Shown one piece after another: positions 1 to 9,069 of a DNA stretch of 42,090 bases. Source of the DNA: Guillardia theta CCMP2712. Its lineage: Eukaryota; Cryptophyceae; Pyrenomonadales; Geminigeraceae. The stretch lies in the NCBI RefSeq assembly GCF_000315625.1, contig NW_005434513.1:20381-62470 (forward strand). The letters are read 5' to 3'. The position numbers were made by a program, and so were the translations under genes. Position 1 is the stretch's first letter. Each line of letters begins with the position of its first letter. A model generated the notes under the pieces. That model saw only the letters and a program-made list of their open reading frames with translations. It was not told the origin of the DNA and did no database searches.

Positions 1-319
1 TGGAAAGACTGACGAACGGTCGAACTGAACCCCCCTCCCCTCGCCCCGCCCCCGCCTCCTCGCTCCTCCTCCTCCTCCTCCTCCTCCTCCTCGCTCCTCC
101 TCCTCCTCCTCCTCCTCCTCCTCTTCTTCCTTGTCCTCCTACTCCTCCTCGCCTTCTTCTACTTCCTCTTGCACGTCCTCCTCCTCCCCTTCTTCTCCTC
201 CCCTCCTCTCCCCTCCCCTCCTCTCCCCTCCTCTCCTCTCCTCTCCTCTTCTCCTCCTCTCCTCCTCTCCCCCCGGTACGACGTGCAACTCTCCTCATCT
301 CACGTCATTCTCATCGCAG
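1..319. repeat. CTC/CCTCT-rich low-complexity sequence, probably intron
   Basis: From about 50 to 265 the + strand is almost only C and T, first as CTC triplets and then as CCTCT pentamers. It ends in a 3' splice-like site (tcatcgcag, 311-319) directly before a coding-like exon. The simplest reading is a pyrimidine-expanded intron of the gene that continues at 320. No gene is visible in bases 1-50. Confidence 0.6.
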
Positions 320-1551
320 GCGCAGCTGACGAGAGTAGAAGACTTTCACCCTCTCACCATCGATTTTTCGTTGGACTCGATCTCAACAGCAGCTGATATG
401 AAAGGGTAACGCATGAGGAAGAGAAGAGAGGGAGGAGAGTGAGCGAGCAGGGAGGGAGGGCAGAGGGAGGAGAGGGGGAGGGGGAGAGGTTTTCTTTGTT
501 GGAAAGACAAGCGAGCTAGTTGCTTTCTTTCTCTGTCATCATGAACTTTCATCTCAGGATTTCTCTCAACCCGGGCTACGAGTACACGGTGAGAGGTACC
601 TGACGGCCCGTCTCTTTCCACTGAGACCCTCCAACAGTTTGAAGCTGTGGTGAGGATAGAGCCGGAGTTGTCGGAGATCGGAACCTCCCAGTACGGAGAG
701 GTCAGTGAACTCATCACGCAGACTTGTCTGCTGTTTCCGCTCACTGCCTTCAACTTCAAGCAGATGGTCGACTGGGTTTCTCGCGTTGTCCGGAAGAAAT
801 CATATGTCAATGCACTTGTACGTCCTGCCCTGCCCTTCCCTCGCCTCTCCTCTCCTCTCCTCCCTCCTCGTCTTCTTGCACTCACTCTGTGTTGTCCACA
901 AGGCATCTTCGGAAGCAAGCAACATCGCAAGAGTCCGTTACAAGATAATCTTCGACTCTACCGCCACCTACACCATCCGAGCATATCCCTTCTCTGCCTC
1001 CTCCTTTGTGCTGAGACTGGTGCCCTTGCCTCCTTTCCTTTCTCGCATCTTTCCTGCCTCAAGCTGTCTCCCTCTCCGTTCCTCTCCCTCCGCTCCCTTC
1101 TCTTCATCACTCACCCTTTCTCCTCCCTTCCCCTCCCCTTTCTCCTCTCCTCTCCTCTCCTCTCCTCTCCTCTCCTTCCTCCCCTCCCCTTTCTCTTCCC
1201 TTCCTCCATCATTTCCTCTCCCCCCCGCCTCTTCCTCCGTCTTCCCTTCTCTATTGTTTCCTTCCTCCCCCTGCCCCCTCCCCACCCCACATCCTCTCTC
1301 CTTCTCGCTTGCTCTCCTCTCCTCTTGACTCTTTCCCCTCCCAGTGCTCTGCCGTCCTCTTCTGGTACTTCGGGCTCTGTGCGCTGATCTACTTGCTGAA
1401 GCTGGTGAGATATCAAATGTTTCGCTTCCTGTCTGTCTGCTGAACAAGCGTCAAGGTCTACTGGGGAGTATACCTCCCTTCTCGATCCAAGACCAAAACG
1501 CAGCAGATAGTCGAGTTGGAGGCAAGGGTGAAGGCGTTGAAGAAGGAGTGA
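320..1551 (+). CDS. membrane protein with C-terminal TM segment and coiled tail (5' end missing)
   Basis: Exons 320-405, 558-588, 638-817, 903-1019, 1345-1404 and 1456-1551 join in phase with GT-AG ends and finish at TGA 1549-1551, giving 189 visible residues. The upstream exons are not seen. Order: a mostly polar, strand-rich region (LTIDFSLDS ... YEYTFEAVVRIEP ... YTIRAYPFSASSF), then a hydrophobic span of about 20 residues (SAVLFWYFGLCALIYLLKL) in its own exon, then a basic and coiled tail (QIVELEARVKALKKE). The layout, a luminal or ciliary-type domain with a late membrane span, loosely recalls TMEM231. That resemblance is too weak to name it. Two introns (818-902, 1020-1344) are pyrimidine-rich on the coding strand. 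Confidence 0.65.
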
Positions 1552-1750
1552 GAGGAAGGTTGTTTAGGAGATCGTAGAGAGGGACAAGAGCCAAGTTCAC
1601 ATGTAAAATCAACCATGCTTCATCACGATCGTACTTCTTCACCATCGACATCGTCATCGTCTTCACTGTAACTTTCTCCTTCTCCTTCCCCTCCCTCCTG
1701 TCTGCAAACAGCATGCATCAACACACTCTCACAAGCACCTCAAGCGCTCC

Positions 1751-2516
1751 TCACCTCTCAGCCGCAGACTTGGACCTTCTCTTCCTTCTTGCCTTTTGCT
1801 TCCTCTTCTTTATCGCCGCAGCGTCGTCCTTGCTCATACCGCTCCCTGACCTTGCCGCCTCGATCTTCTCCACTAGCTGTCGGAGAGCGATGAACCTGTT
1901 CTTCTCCCGCTCTCTCTCCCTCTGGCAGCTCACTTGCAGCCCTGTGGCTACGATGAAAAGCATCAGTCGAGCATGTACAGGAGGGCAGCAACTCACGTAG
2001 ATGCTTCATCTGAACATTGTTCGCTGTCTTGTTAATCTTCTGCCCTCCAGCCCCGGACCCTCTCACGAAGCTCTCCTCGATCTCCTCCAGCTTGATCCCC
2101 AGCTCCTCGATCTTGTCAAAGAGCGCATCCACCTTGCCCTGGCTGATGTCAAAGTTGTGGTATCGATTCAGGGAAATGCGCATTGCGGTGGACGCTGGTA
2201 ATCTAGTCCCTCCAGCAGGACTTACAAGCATTTCTTGCGTCAGTTTCGACCCCAAGACAGGACAAGAGCTCATCGGATCTGACAGGCTCCGGGGCCTCAT
2301 CATCGGATAACCCAGGAAACATGTTGGTACTGAGGCCAGGTGACCATGTCGACGCATGAGAAGAGCTCTGCACCCTCCCAGACTAAACATCATCATAGCC
2401 CACACAACGATCATCATTATCTTGTTGCTCATCATCATCATCCTCATCCTCATCATCTTGTTGTTGTTGTTCATCTTCATCTCCGTCGTCGCCGTCTCGA
2501 CTGTCCTTAGCTTCAC
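1751..2516 (-). CDS. class I peptide-release-factor-like protein (GGQ domain), organellar type
   Basis: Exon 1 is 2516-1997 (start uncertain), the intron is 1996-1948, and exon 2 is 1947-1751, ending in TGA. The joined product is about 238 aa. The core reads VRGSGAGGQKINKTANNVQM, then HLPTGLQVSCQ formed across the intron, then a long basic tail (KKRKQKARRKRRSK). This is the layout of the ICT1/C12orf65 group of codon-independent release factors that rescue stalled organellar ribosomes by peptidyl-tRNA hydrolysis through the GGQ glutamine (residues 157-159 of the longest frame). The codon-recognition domain of normal RF1/RF2 is absent. The N-terminus contains a hydrophobic stretch (IMMIVVWAMMMFSLGGC) that could be a signal or targeting peptide, but the most upstream part is coded by a CAT-rich simple repeat, so the start could be any of several Met codons. 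Confidence 0.85.
2380..2500. repeat. ATC/CAT-rich trinucleotide tract
   Basis: Interrupted ATC/ATT/GTT triplets. On the minus strand they encode runs of Met and Asn at the doubtful N-terminus of the release-factor frame, which is why that start is uncertain. Confidence 0.6.
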
Positions 2517-2775
2517 CGTCGTCCTCCCCCGCTAACCTACCATACTCTCCTTTTCACTTGTATGTGTTCACTGGGCTCCCCTCGGAGAGCTTTCTAATTT
2601 TAAGTAAAAACATTACTCAATAATTGAGACTCTCTAGCCCCAACCCCACAACCCCCCCCTTCCAATCATCTGACCCCCTACCCCTTCCCCCAGGTCCATA
2701 ATCCCTCTGAACCACCCATACTCCGACGAGGTTTTAACCACCCCTGAGGGGTCCTCAGGCACAAATCGGAACACC

Positions 2776-3177
2776 ATGCTCAACTCCGCTCTCCCTCGCT
2801 CCCGCTCCCCGCTCGACGTCTCTCCTCCCTCGGATACTCGGATCATCGTCACCGATTGTCCTCACGATCCTCTGCTCTTCACGACGCTCATCATACCGAG
2901 TCCCGCTGACCTCGATTTCTCTTCGTGTCCTCTGAATGAGTCACTGGCAGTGCTACGACAAGGTCATTGTGAAAGTGCGCAGCAAGGAGACGCGTCATGC
3001 TCCTCCATCGATCGCCGAACGCGATCATCCTCTCGATGGACTGAAGATGCTCGGATCAAGAAGAGCCGGTCGGTGGTCAGCCGTCTGGTGATGTCCGAGA
3101 ACGCGGAGAGAGGGGAGGATGGAGTGATCGAGGCTACGAGGGATACTGAGATGGACTGTCAGGAGCTGCATGGATGA
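2776..3177 (+). pseudogene. degenerate copy of the HTH gene at 4326, core deleted
   Basis: This 133-codon frame shares SSRWTEDARI and a KSRSVVSRL-like block with the intact HTH protein at 4326-4964 (SSSRWTLDARI, GKSRSAISRLL). The 40-odd residues between them, holding the first helices, are missing. A weak ADLDF motif upstream matches ADLDEF of the intact copy. It is either a truncated paralogue or a pseudogene. The missing core lies just downstream in inverted orientation (3170-3250). Confidence 0.5.
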
Positions 3178-3252
3178 TCGCCGACCGGCTCTTCCCGTAC
3201 ATCCTCGCCAGGTCCCACTGCTGGACCGCCCACTGGCGCGTGGAGGAGGCCC
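3168..3252 (-). pseudogene. inverted fragment of the HTH core
   Basis: On the minus strand this stretch encodes RQWAVQQWDLARMYGKSRSA and is almost base-for-base the core of the intact gene around 4795-4855. Similarity stops on both sides, so it is a fragment and not a gene. A shorter piece of the same core is found at about 36570-36600. Confidence 0.7.
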
Positions 3253-3570
3253 CTTGTAGGCTGGAACAGATCAGCTTCGCCAGCACTGTTGAAGCAAGCG
3301 ATTGTTTGTTTGAAGTCAGAGCTGCATAAGACTGGATTGAAGGGGATGTCTGATTGTTGGACAGAGTGAGAGAGCAGGAGGACAAGAGGAGGAGCAAACG
3401 CTCGTCTCAGCCAAAGGAGTCGCGAAAAAGATTTCTTAGTCAGAGGAGGCAGAAATACAATCATTTGTCAACAGAAAGGGAGGAGGCACATCAGTCGTAG
3501 AGAAGTACTCGGAGACTTGGCTCTGAGTGAGAGGGTGAGTAAACAGGAAGGCGAAAGAAAACGTGCCAGG

Positions 3571-3712
3571 AGGAGAGAGGAGAGAGGAGAGAGGAGAGAG
3601 GAGAGAGGAGAGAGGAGAGAGGAGAGAGGAGAGAGGAGAGAGGAGAGAGGAGAGAGGAGAGAGGAGAGAGGAGAGAGGAGAGAGGAGAGAGGAGGAGAGG
3701 AGATGAGTAGTG
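3571..3712. repeat. 7-bp minisatellite, unit AGAGAGG
   Basis: About 18-19 head-to-tail copies of a purine-only heptamer (agagagg), almost without variation. It lies between the HTH fragments and the promoter of the intact HTH gene. Confidence 0.9.
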
Positions 3713-4325
3713 GAGGAGGATGAGGAGGAGAAGGGGGAGGATGAGGACTGGACGTGTCAGGCTTATGGCGATTTTCAGTTCAAAAATCGAAAATGAGTGG
3801 TTTCGATTCACATCACGACCTTTGGATGTGAGAAGGCGGCGACCGGTAACATACCAGGAATAGGCCAAAAATCGAGCTGCAGGACCTGGCGAAGACATGG
3901 CTTCTTGCGTGATTAGTACTCTGTTACACCCTGTTACACCCTGTTACACTATATAAGTGACTTCGGCCTTTTGACGCACTTTCGAAGGAGACGGTAATTT
4001 TACTACTCCGAAAGACAACGTTTCGTATCAGAAAGTATCGTGACTTGGAGGAGGCCGTCAGCGGACACCTATGAAAACTGGCAACTCCAGTCTAAATTCG
4101 GCATCATTTCATACACGTTGACAGCTGACGGTCTCTCTTACTTTACTACCGTACCCTCAAGGGGAATCAGCGGGACACTTTACGCTGCCCTTATCAACTC
4201 CAACCCCCTTCCTTCATAGTTCCCTCAACCTCCACCCTCTCTCCTACTTCATCCTCTCCCTCGAACCTTGACGCCTTTAGCCTTCGCTGCTAAGTCCAAC
4301 TTCACATCTCTCCGCTTCTTCGCCC
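3713..4325. other. upstream region of the HTH gene
   Basis: No coding sequence is supported here. It holds the 10-bp direct repeats and TATA-like site at 3921-3957, then about 370 bases that would be 5' untranslated leader (possibly with an intron) if transcription starts just after the TATA. Confidence 0.4.
3921..3957 (+). promoter_or_regulatory. three 10-bp direct repeats abutting a TATA box
   Basis: The decamer CTGTTACACC occurs at 3921, 3931 and 3941 (the last copy ends in T), and CTATATAAG follows at 3949-3957. Helically phased repeats touching a TATA motif look like a core promoter with an adjacent activator array. The next start codon downstream is 4326, about 370 bases away. Confidence 0.5.
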
Positions 4326-4964
4326 ATGGATCACAATGTCTTCTCTCTCCCCATCCCTCCACTCTCTCCACACGATGTCCTCCCAACTGAAGACATCGAC
4401 CTTGAAGAAGGCTCCGACGACTTGCTGTCCTTGCCATCGGACAAAGCTGACTCTACGGCTGACCTCGATGAGTTTGAAAGCTTGCTAGTTCTAGACGCAG
4501 CAAGTGATGCCAGCATGGCAGCTAACAGCTCGTCGTGCCGCGACTTACCGGCAGGCTCCTCTCGGGCACCTTCTCTTCAGAGCTCATCTCCATCCATCAA
4601 CGACGACTCATCGTCCCCCGGTGGCAACTCCCCTCAGGACTCAGGATCCGACCAGCCCTCGTCCTCCTCCCGCTGGACCCTCGACGCCCGCATCCAGCAC
4701 AGCGCCCTCTGCACCGGCAAGAAGCGCCTCACCTCTCAGCAGAAGACCGACATCGTCAGGCTCTACTACTCCTCCGGGGAGACGTCCAAGCGCCGGCGGG
4801 CGGTCCAGCAGTGGGACCTGGCGAGGATGTACGGGAAGAGCCGGTCGGCGATCAGCCGGCTGCTGAAGCCAGAGACGGCAGCGAGGATCATGAGGAGAGC
4901 AGGAGGAGAGACGGGGGAGGAAGTAGGGGAGGTGCTGGCGAGGATCGAGGCAGCGAAGAGATGA
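4326..4964 (+). CDS. helix-turn-helix DNA-binding protein (CENP-B/Psq-like)
   Basis: A single-exon 212-aa frame starting at gcccATGg. Residues 1-115 are acidic and serine-rich (LEEGSDDLLSLPSD, DSTADLDEFESLL) and look like an activation or disordered region. Residues about 132-182 form a homeodomain-like HTH: KKRLTSQQKTDIVRLYY as helix 1, an insert with basic RRRAVQQWD, LARMYGKS as the first helix of the turn, and RSAISRLLK as the recognition helix. This matches the N-terminal HTH found in CENP-B and pogo-type transposases; no transposase catalytic domain follows. Fragments at 2776-3252 and near 36570 show that the sequence has been copied and broken locally, so it may derive from a mobile element. 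The exact family is not certain. Confidence 0.65.
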   Translation: MDHNVFSLPIPPLSPHDVLPTEDIDLEEGSDDLLSLPSDKADSTADLDEFESLLVLDAASDASMAANSSSCRDLPAGSSRAPSLQSSSPSINDDSSSPGGNSPQDSGSDQPSSSSRWTLDARIQHSALCTGKKRLTSQQKTDIVRLYYSSGETSKRRRAVQQWDLARMYGKSRSAISRLLKPETAARIMRRAGGETGEEVGEVLARIEAAKR

Positions 4965-5560
4965 GCAGTAGGTCACCAGTACTCACTGTTGATAAATGTA
5001 CCTATGGCGCTTCAAGTCACTTTGCGGTATCAGCCAGGCTCCCGCCGGATCGGGGGCCGATGATCATGGCATCCGCCTCCGAGGCACTGTGCAGCCTGCC
5101 GCAGTGCCAACCGTGAACCCGGCGGCGGGGTGACCGTCGGACTGCCATGATGATGCGGCGAACCACTGAGTTAGCCTGTCACGGTACTACTGTCACAGTG
5201 GCCGGGCCGCCCGGGGCACTAAGTTTGAAAGCGTAGTAGCCTGGCTCAGATAGTACACCCCGGTCCGGTGGCACTGGCGGCGTCTGGCATCTCAGTATCA
5301 GCACCGCGGCGCAGCCGGGCGTCTCGGACCGTCACAGAGTCACCACAAGTTGAACGCCGCCGCCGGGCGGCGGGCCCCTGCGGGCCGGGCCCGATCATCA
5401 TGGCATCATGGCAGCAGTATGCAGCATACGCCGGGCCCGGCCGTCAGTCACCGTGACTCGGAGCCTCCGAGCCGGCCGGGCACTTGAAAGTCGCATCATG
5501 CCTCAACCATCGTATGAGTACCCCACGGTCCGACTACCACCCCCGCACTGGAAGTTAAAA
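4965..5560. repeat. GC-rich, dyad-rich island
   Basis: No gene is supported. The stretch is strongly GC-rich (GGGCCC, CCGGGC blocks) and packed with short inverted repeats such as GTCACCGTGAC, ACTGTCACAGT and CTCGGAGCCTCCGAG. The motif GGGCC-GATSATCATGGCATC occurs twice (about 5050 and 5390) and again in related form near 28160. Similar islands are at 8500-8660, 28100-28330 and 36350-36490. Confidence 0.5.
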
Positions 5561-6585
5561 TGGCCATCCTTTTTTAAATTGCATTTTCGCACCAATAACA
5601 ATATACAACGTTTATATATATATTAAAAACATCTCTGTACCTGATATATGTAAACTCGCAGTACTGTATCACCCTGGAAGTATATATGCTTTTAAATTCC
5701 TTTTTGTACCACGCACTACCAATTGGCACGAAGACCCTAGCATAGGTATTCTCAGGGTGGTGGGGTACAACAAACTTACTTGGGCAGTGGTAGTGGTTTT
5801 TGACATAGGATGTCAATAGATAAAACGTTAGCAAATGGGGTATAAGCTGTGACTCTCATGCTCAGTTCTCTGAGGATCAACGAGGGGTGGGGTAGGGACT
5901 TTTCTTGACTTAGTTTTACTTTTAGTCACCAAAACCACCCCACCCTCTGATATCCAAGCGCCCTTTGACCTTGCAAACTACCCACCCTTGCGCCTCCAGT
6001 GCTCCGTGATACCACCCCACCTTTGGAATTTATTGTTATCGACTACCCCCTCTATCCTAGTCGATTGTACCCTGAAACACTACCCCTGGTTCCGAATCAA
6101 GATACCACCCATATCTGTGTGCCGGCCGATCTCCGACATTTGCCCATGGCGACGGGTTGAGCGAGTACCATACCCCTCCTGCTTCACTGACCATCGACAC
6201 GCCTCCTCTTCGAGGTCCTCGGCGATTCCATCCTTCCTGCTTCCCTCTTCTGCGCTGCTCCTCCTTTCTGCCTACCATCCAACCTCTGGTTCTGCCGTAG
6301 CCGATTTCAACCTTCCTGCACAGCACACACGAACGATTGCATTCCTCGCTAGCGAACTTCAAGAATCTCTGGATTCGCAACCTACCTGATATCCTTGCAT
6401 ATTTGATTGCTTCTGGGAAAACAAAAGGAGGGTTTGTCCAGGAAATCACAACATAAACTGTTGTTTGGCGTCTAGCCCTCTTTCTTCTTTTGCTCCTGTT
6501 ACGTCGAGAAGAACTCAGCAGCTTGCAGAGAGTTCTGGACAGCTCTAGTGCATTCCGGTTGTACATCAGCACTGTGGAAAGCATC
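5561..6585. other. AT-rich stretch and ACCACCC-rich repeat sequence
   Basis: 5560-5700 is AT-rich. From about 5740 to 6170 the sequence is rich in GGGGTGGGGTA and its complement TACCACCCCACC, also seen at 2640-2760, 28690-28930 and 36100-36310. The last 400 bases hold no feature I can support other than the upstream region of the gene at 6586. Confidence 0.4.
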
Positions 6586-7539
6586 ATGGCTGGTAGCGAT
6601 AGTGACAAGGACAAAGCTCTCCGGGACATGCAGGCAACACTAATCTGGCTGCGGTGACATGGCGCTGAGATACTCTTGACAACCCAGATCAAGTTGGCTG
6701 TGGCTCTAGAAAAGAACAAGGCGCTCGAGTCTGAGAATGAATATCTCAGGAAGATTCTTGTGAGTTGTTGTGTTTGAACCATGAGATGTTGTTTCTGACA
6801 ATGACTTGGAACAAAGAACACAAAAGGAAACTTAGGGAATGATTATGGAAATGGTTTGTTGATTTCATATGAAGAAAGCAAGACGTTGACGCAAGATTGC
6901 AGAAGATGAACTGAGGAAAATCAGGAAAGCTCTTAAAGCAGGTGAGCTGTGCGTAAAGTGCGGTGGTAGCATATGGCTCAAATGGCTTTGCATCAGCACG
7001 GGGGGAGATAGAGTCTCTCAGGGCCTTGCATGATACGTTTCTGGAAAATAGCTTTCACATGAAAGAGCTCGATATCATCAAGTACATGGTGAGTGTACAC
7101 AAGTCTTGTGGACTTCCATCTTGACTTGGCACACTAGGCGGAATATAAGAGGATCTTGTTACAGAGTGAGAGCAGCTCTCCTTGTCAGTTGAAGCAAGAG
7201 GAAGAGAAGGGCTGGATCAGCAGCAGCCAGGTGAAGCCCGAATTCCGAAGCAGCAGTGCCCCGTTGTTTGTCGGATCGCAGCGAGATCGCAATCTCGATT
7301 CAGAAACTTTGAATTCTCCCCCGGCAGTGCACAGCCCCTCGAACACTATGAATGGTACCAATGGATCACCTCAGGTGACAAGCTGATGGCGAGAAGTTCT
7401 GATACTGACTAGCTCCGTTCAGGGCCACAAGTATAGCAGAACAAATATCGATCATGCGAGACAGAGCAAGATTAGACAGAACGAAGTGGAATTAAGGAAG
7501 CGAACTTCGGCTGATGGATGTGTAGAGTTTGATTTCTAA
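6586..7539 (+). CDS. coiled-coil protein, six exons, function unknown
   Basis: Exons 6586-6633, 6688-6759, 6896-6941, 6997-7088, 7138-7374 and 7423-7539 join in phase to a 203-aa product ending in TAA. The N-terminal about 110 residues are highly charged and heptad-like (VALEKNKALESENEYLRKIL, EDELRKIRKALKA, FHMKELDIIKYMAEYKRILL), so a coiled coil is likely. The C-terminal half is polar and Ser/Gln/Asn-rich, probably disordered, with a basic end. Intron 1 would begin with GC (CAG|gcaaca); all others are GT-AG. I do not recognise the family. The start codon is the first Met in frame with the coiled coil. Confidence 0.7.
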
Positions 7540-7707
7540 TACTTACGAAGAAACTCCAATGATGTTCTCGACCATCGAAACATACTTGCTCGTTCATAGC
7601 CGCAATTCATAAAATTCAACATCATCGTCTTCTAGATTATGAAAAAGGTACCGAAACTGAAAAATATTGCAACACCCCCACGACCGAGGTCACTACATTC
7701 TTTCTGC

Positions 7708-8344
7708 TCAAGAAGACTTGGGGACAAGATCTGTTTGAGCACACGAATCAAACTCTGTCATCACCTTCAGTTCAACTCACCAAACGTCTGCCCGTTAATG
7801 GTCACCGTTCCAACTACCGGTTGTGCCTGTGCAACTGTCAGGGTACATGTGAGTTTGATGCTGCTCTTACCGTCGTGAACTTCACAGGGGTAGCCGAGCT
7901 GTAGACAGGAAGCTGCCACTGGGAAGGCGCCCAGGGATAGTAGACAGTGCCGGGCTGAGGCCAGGACAAGCCGTCATAGACTACAGGGTAAGAGTTGTAA
8001 TCTTGGAGTTGGGTCTGTTTCGCCTGCTCCATCGCTGCTCTGACTGTATTGAACATCTGCGCATGAAGTTTCAGACGATCTATGGCAGTTTATGTTGGTT
8101 TGGCTCCATGAGGAGCGTAAACGGGAATTTCTGTACTTCCCAGAGGACAGCCATCTCTCGTATCGAATCAAGATCATTCTTCTAAGACAGGAGATAGGAG
8201 ACAAATATGCAACAACACCGCCAAGGTTTCTCCACAAACGTTCACTCATTCATTCTGTCTTGCATATTGGTCATCATAGAACTTTTGTTCTCCCTGAACA
8301 GGCAGCAACCTCTTGAAATCTTCGTAGACAGTATTTCTTATCAT
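7708..8344 (-). CDS. small five-exon gene, Tyr/Trp/Pro-rich protein, function unknown
   Basis: Exons 8344-8264, 8181-8137, 8056-7871, 7826-7781 and 7730-7708 join in phase to 126 aa. The N-terminal part is helical and charged (YEDFKRLLPVQGEQKFYDDQ, DLDSIREMAVLWE, NTVRAAMEQAKQTQLQDY). The middle is aromatic and proline-rich (YPVVYDGLSWPQPGTVYYPW), ending in VGTVTINGQTFDLVPKSS. Intron 1 needs a GC donor (gcaaga, good GCAAG consensus). The last three exons are better supported than the first two. An opposing + frame at 8092-8316 reads protein-like but has no splice partners. The 3' end faces the coiled-coil gene, about 170 bases away. Confidence 0.55.
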
Positions 8345-9069
8345 ACATCTTGATTCTCATCCAGCATCAACTCCTCTCTTCTCTTTATCTAAGCTCGCTC
8401 CACTCTTCCATCTCCTCCTTCCCCCTCTCCCCATTTCCCCCTTCCAAATCTTCTAGCCGACATTTCCTCGACAGCTATTTCCGGGATGGTCAAATTTGAC
8501 CATGTTCCATTCACCCAGACGCGGGAGTTCCGAACTGGCGGGCCCGGAAGCGGCCCTAGCCACCGGGCCCGGGGTCCGGGGCCCGGCGGCCCAAAACTTT
8601 CGAACGGGCCTCGGCGGCGACTCACTGCTGAGTCACATCCCACTGCCGCTGCCGGAGCCGGGTGACGGAGCACAAGTTTGTTAGACTTGTACTGTGCCAA
8701 AGTTCGGAATGCAGACATCATATCGACCTTAGTTGCAACAACACAGTTCACTTTTGCTCAAGACCGAGTTTAATGCACACTGACACGAAACCAGAATTGA
8801 GAAGCACATGAGAGATAGACTGTATCATTATGCTACTAGGATGTGAAACCCAAGCATCCACACATGAGAGGACCTTAGCAAGACGGCTAGGTACGGGAGA
8901 GTTTTGTTAACTCGGCGCTATCTGACTGGCACGGCTGGCACGAATGGCAGATCACTCCGGGCGCGGCTGGATTAACTGCTGTGCATCGTGATTGAACTGT
9001 TGGCTGCGGTAACTACTAGGCTAGTCTTTCAGTTCTTCTCGTCAGGCATGCAGCAGTCACAGCGGCTGC
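8345..9069. other. intergenic region with GC-rich island
   Basis: No gene is supported. 8500-8660 is a GC-rich island (GGGCCCGG runs) like those at 5.0, 28.2 and 36.4 kb. It is preceded by an 18-bp perfect palindrome (8486-8503). The remainder is unremarkable and probably includes the 3' flank of the channel gene. Confidence 0.4.
8486..8503. promoter_or_regulatory. 18-bp perfect palindrome
   Basis: ATGGTCAAATTTGACCAT reads the same on both strands. It could be a binding site for a dimeric protein. It sits about 140 bases upstream of the start of the small minus-strand gene (8344), pointing away from it. Confidence 0.35.

Noticed and set aside
5040-5500. tRNA or rRNA genes in the GC-rich island
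   Set aside because: I looked for a T-loop GGTTCRANYCC box and a cloverleaf and for conserved rRNA motifs and found none.
8092-8316. Plus frame (WLHEERKREFLYFPEDSH...)
   Set aside because: It lies antisense to a better-supported spliced minus-strand gene and has no splice partners of its own.
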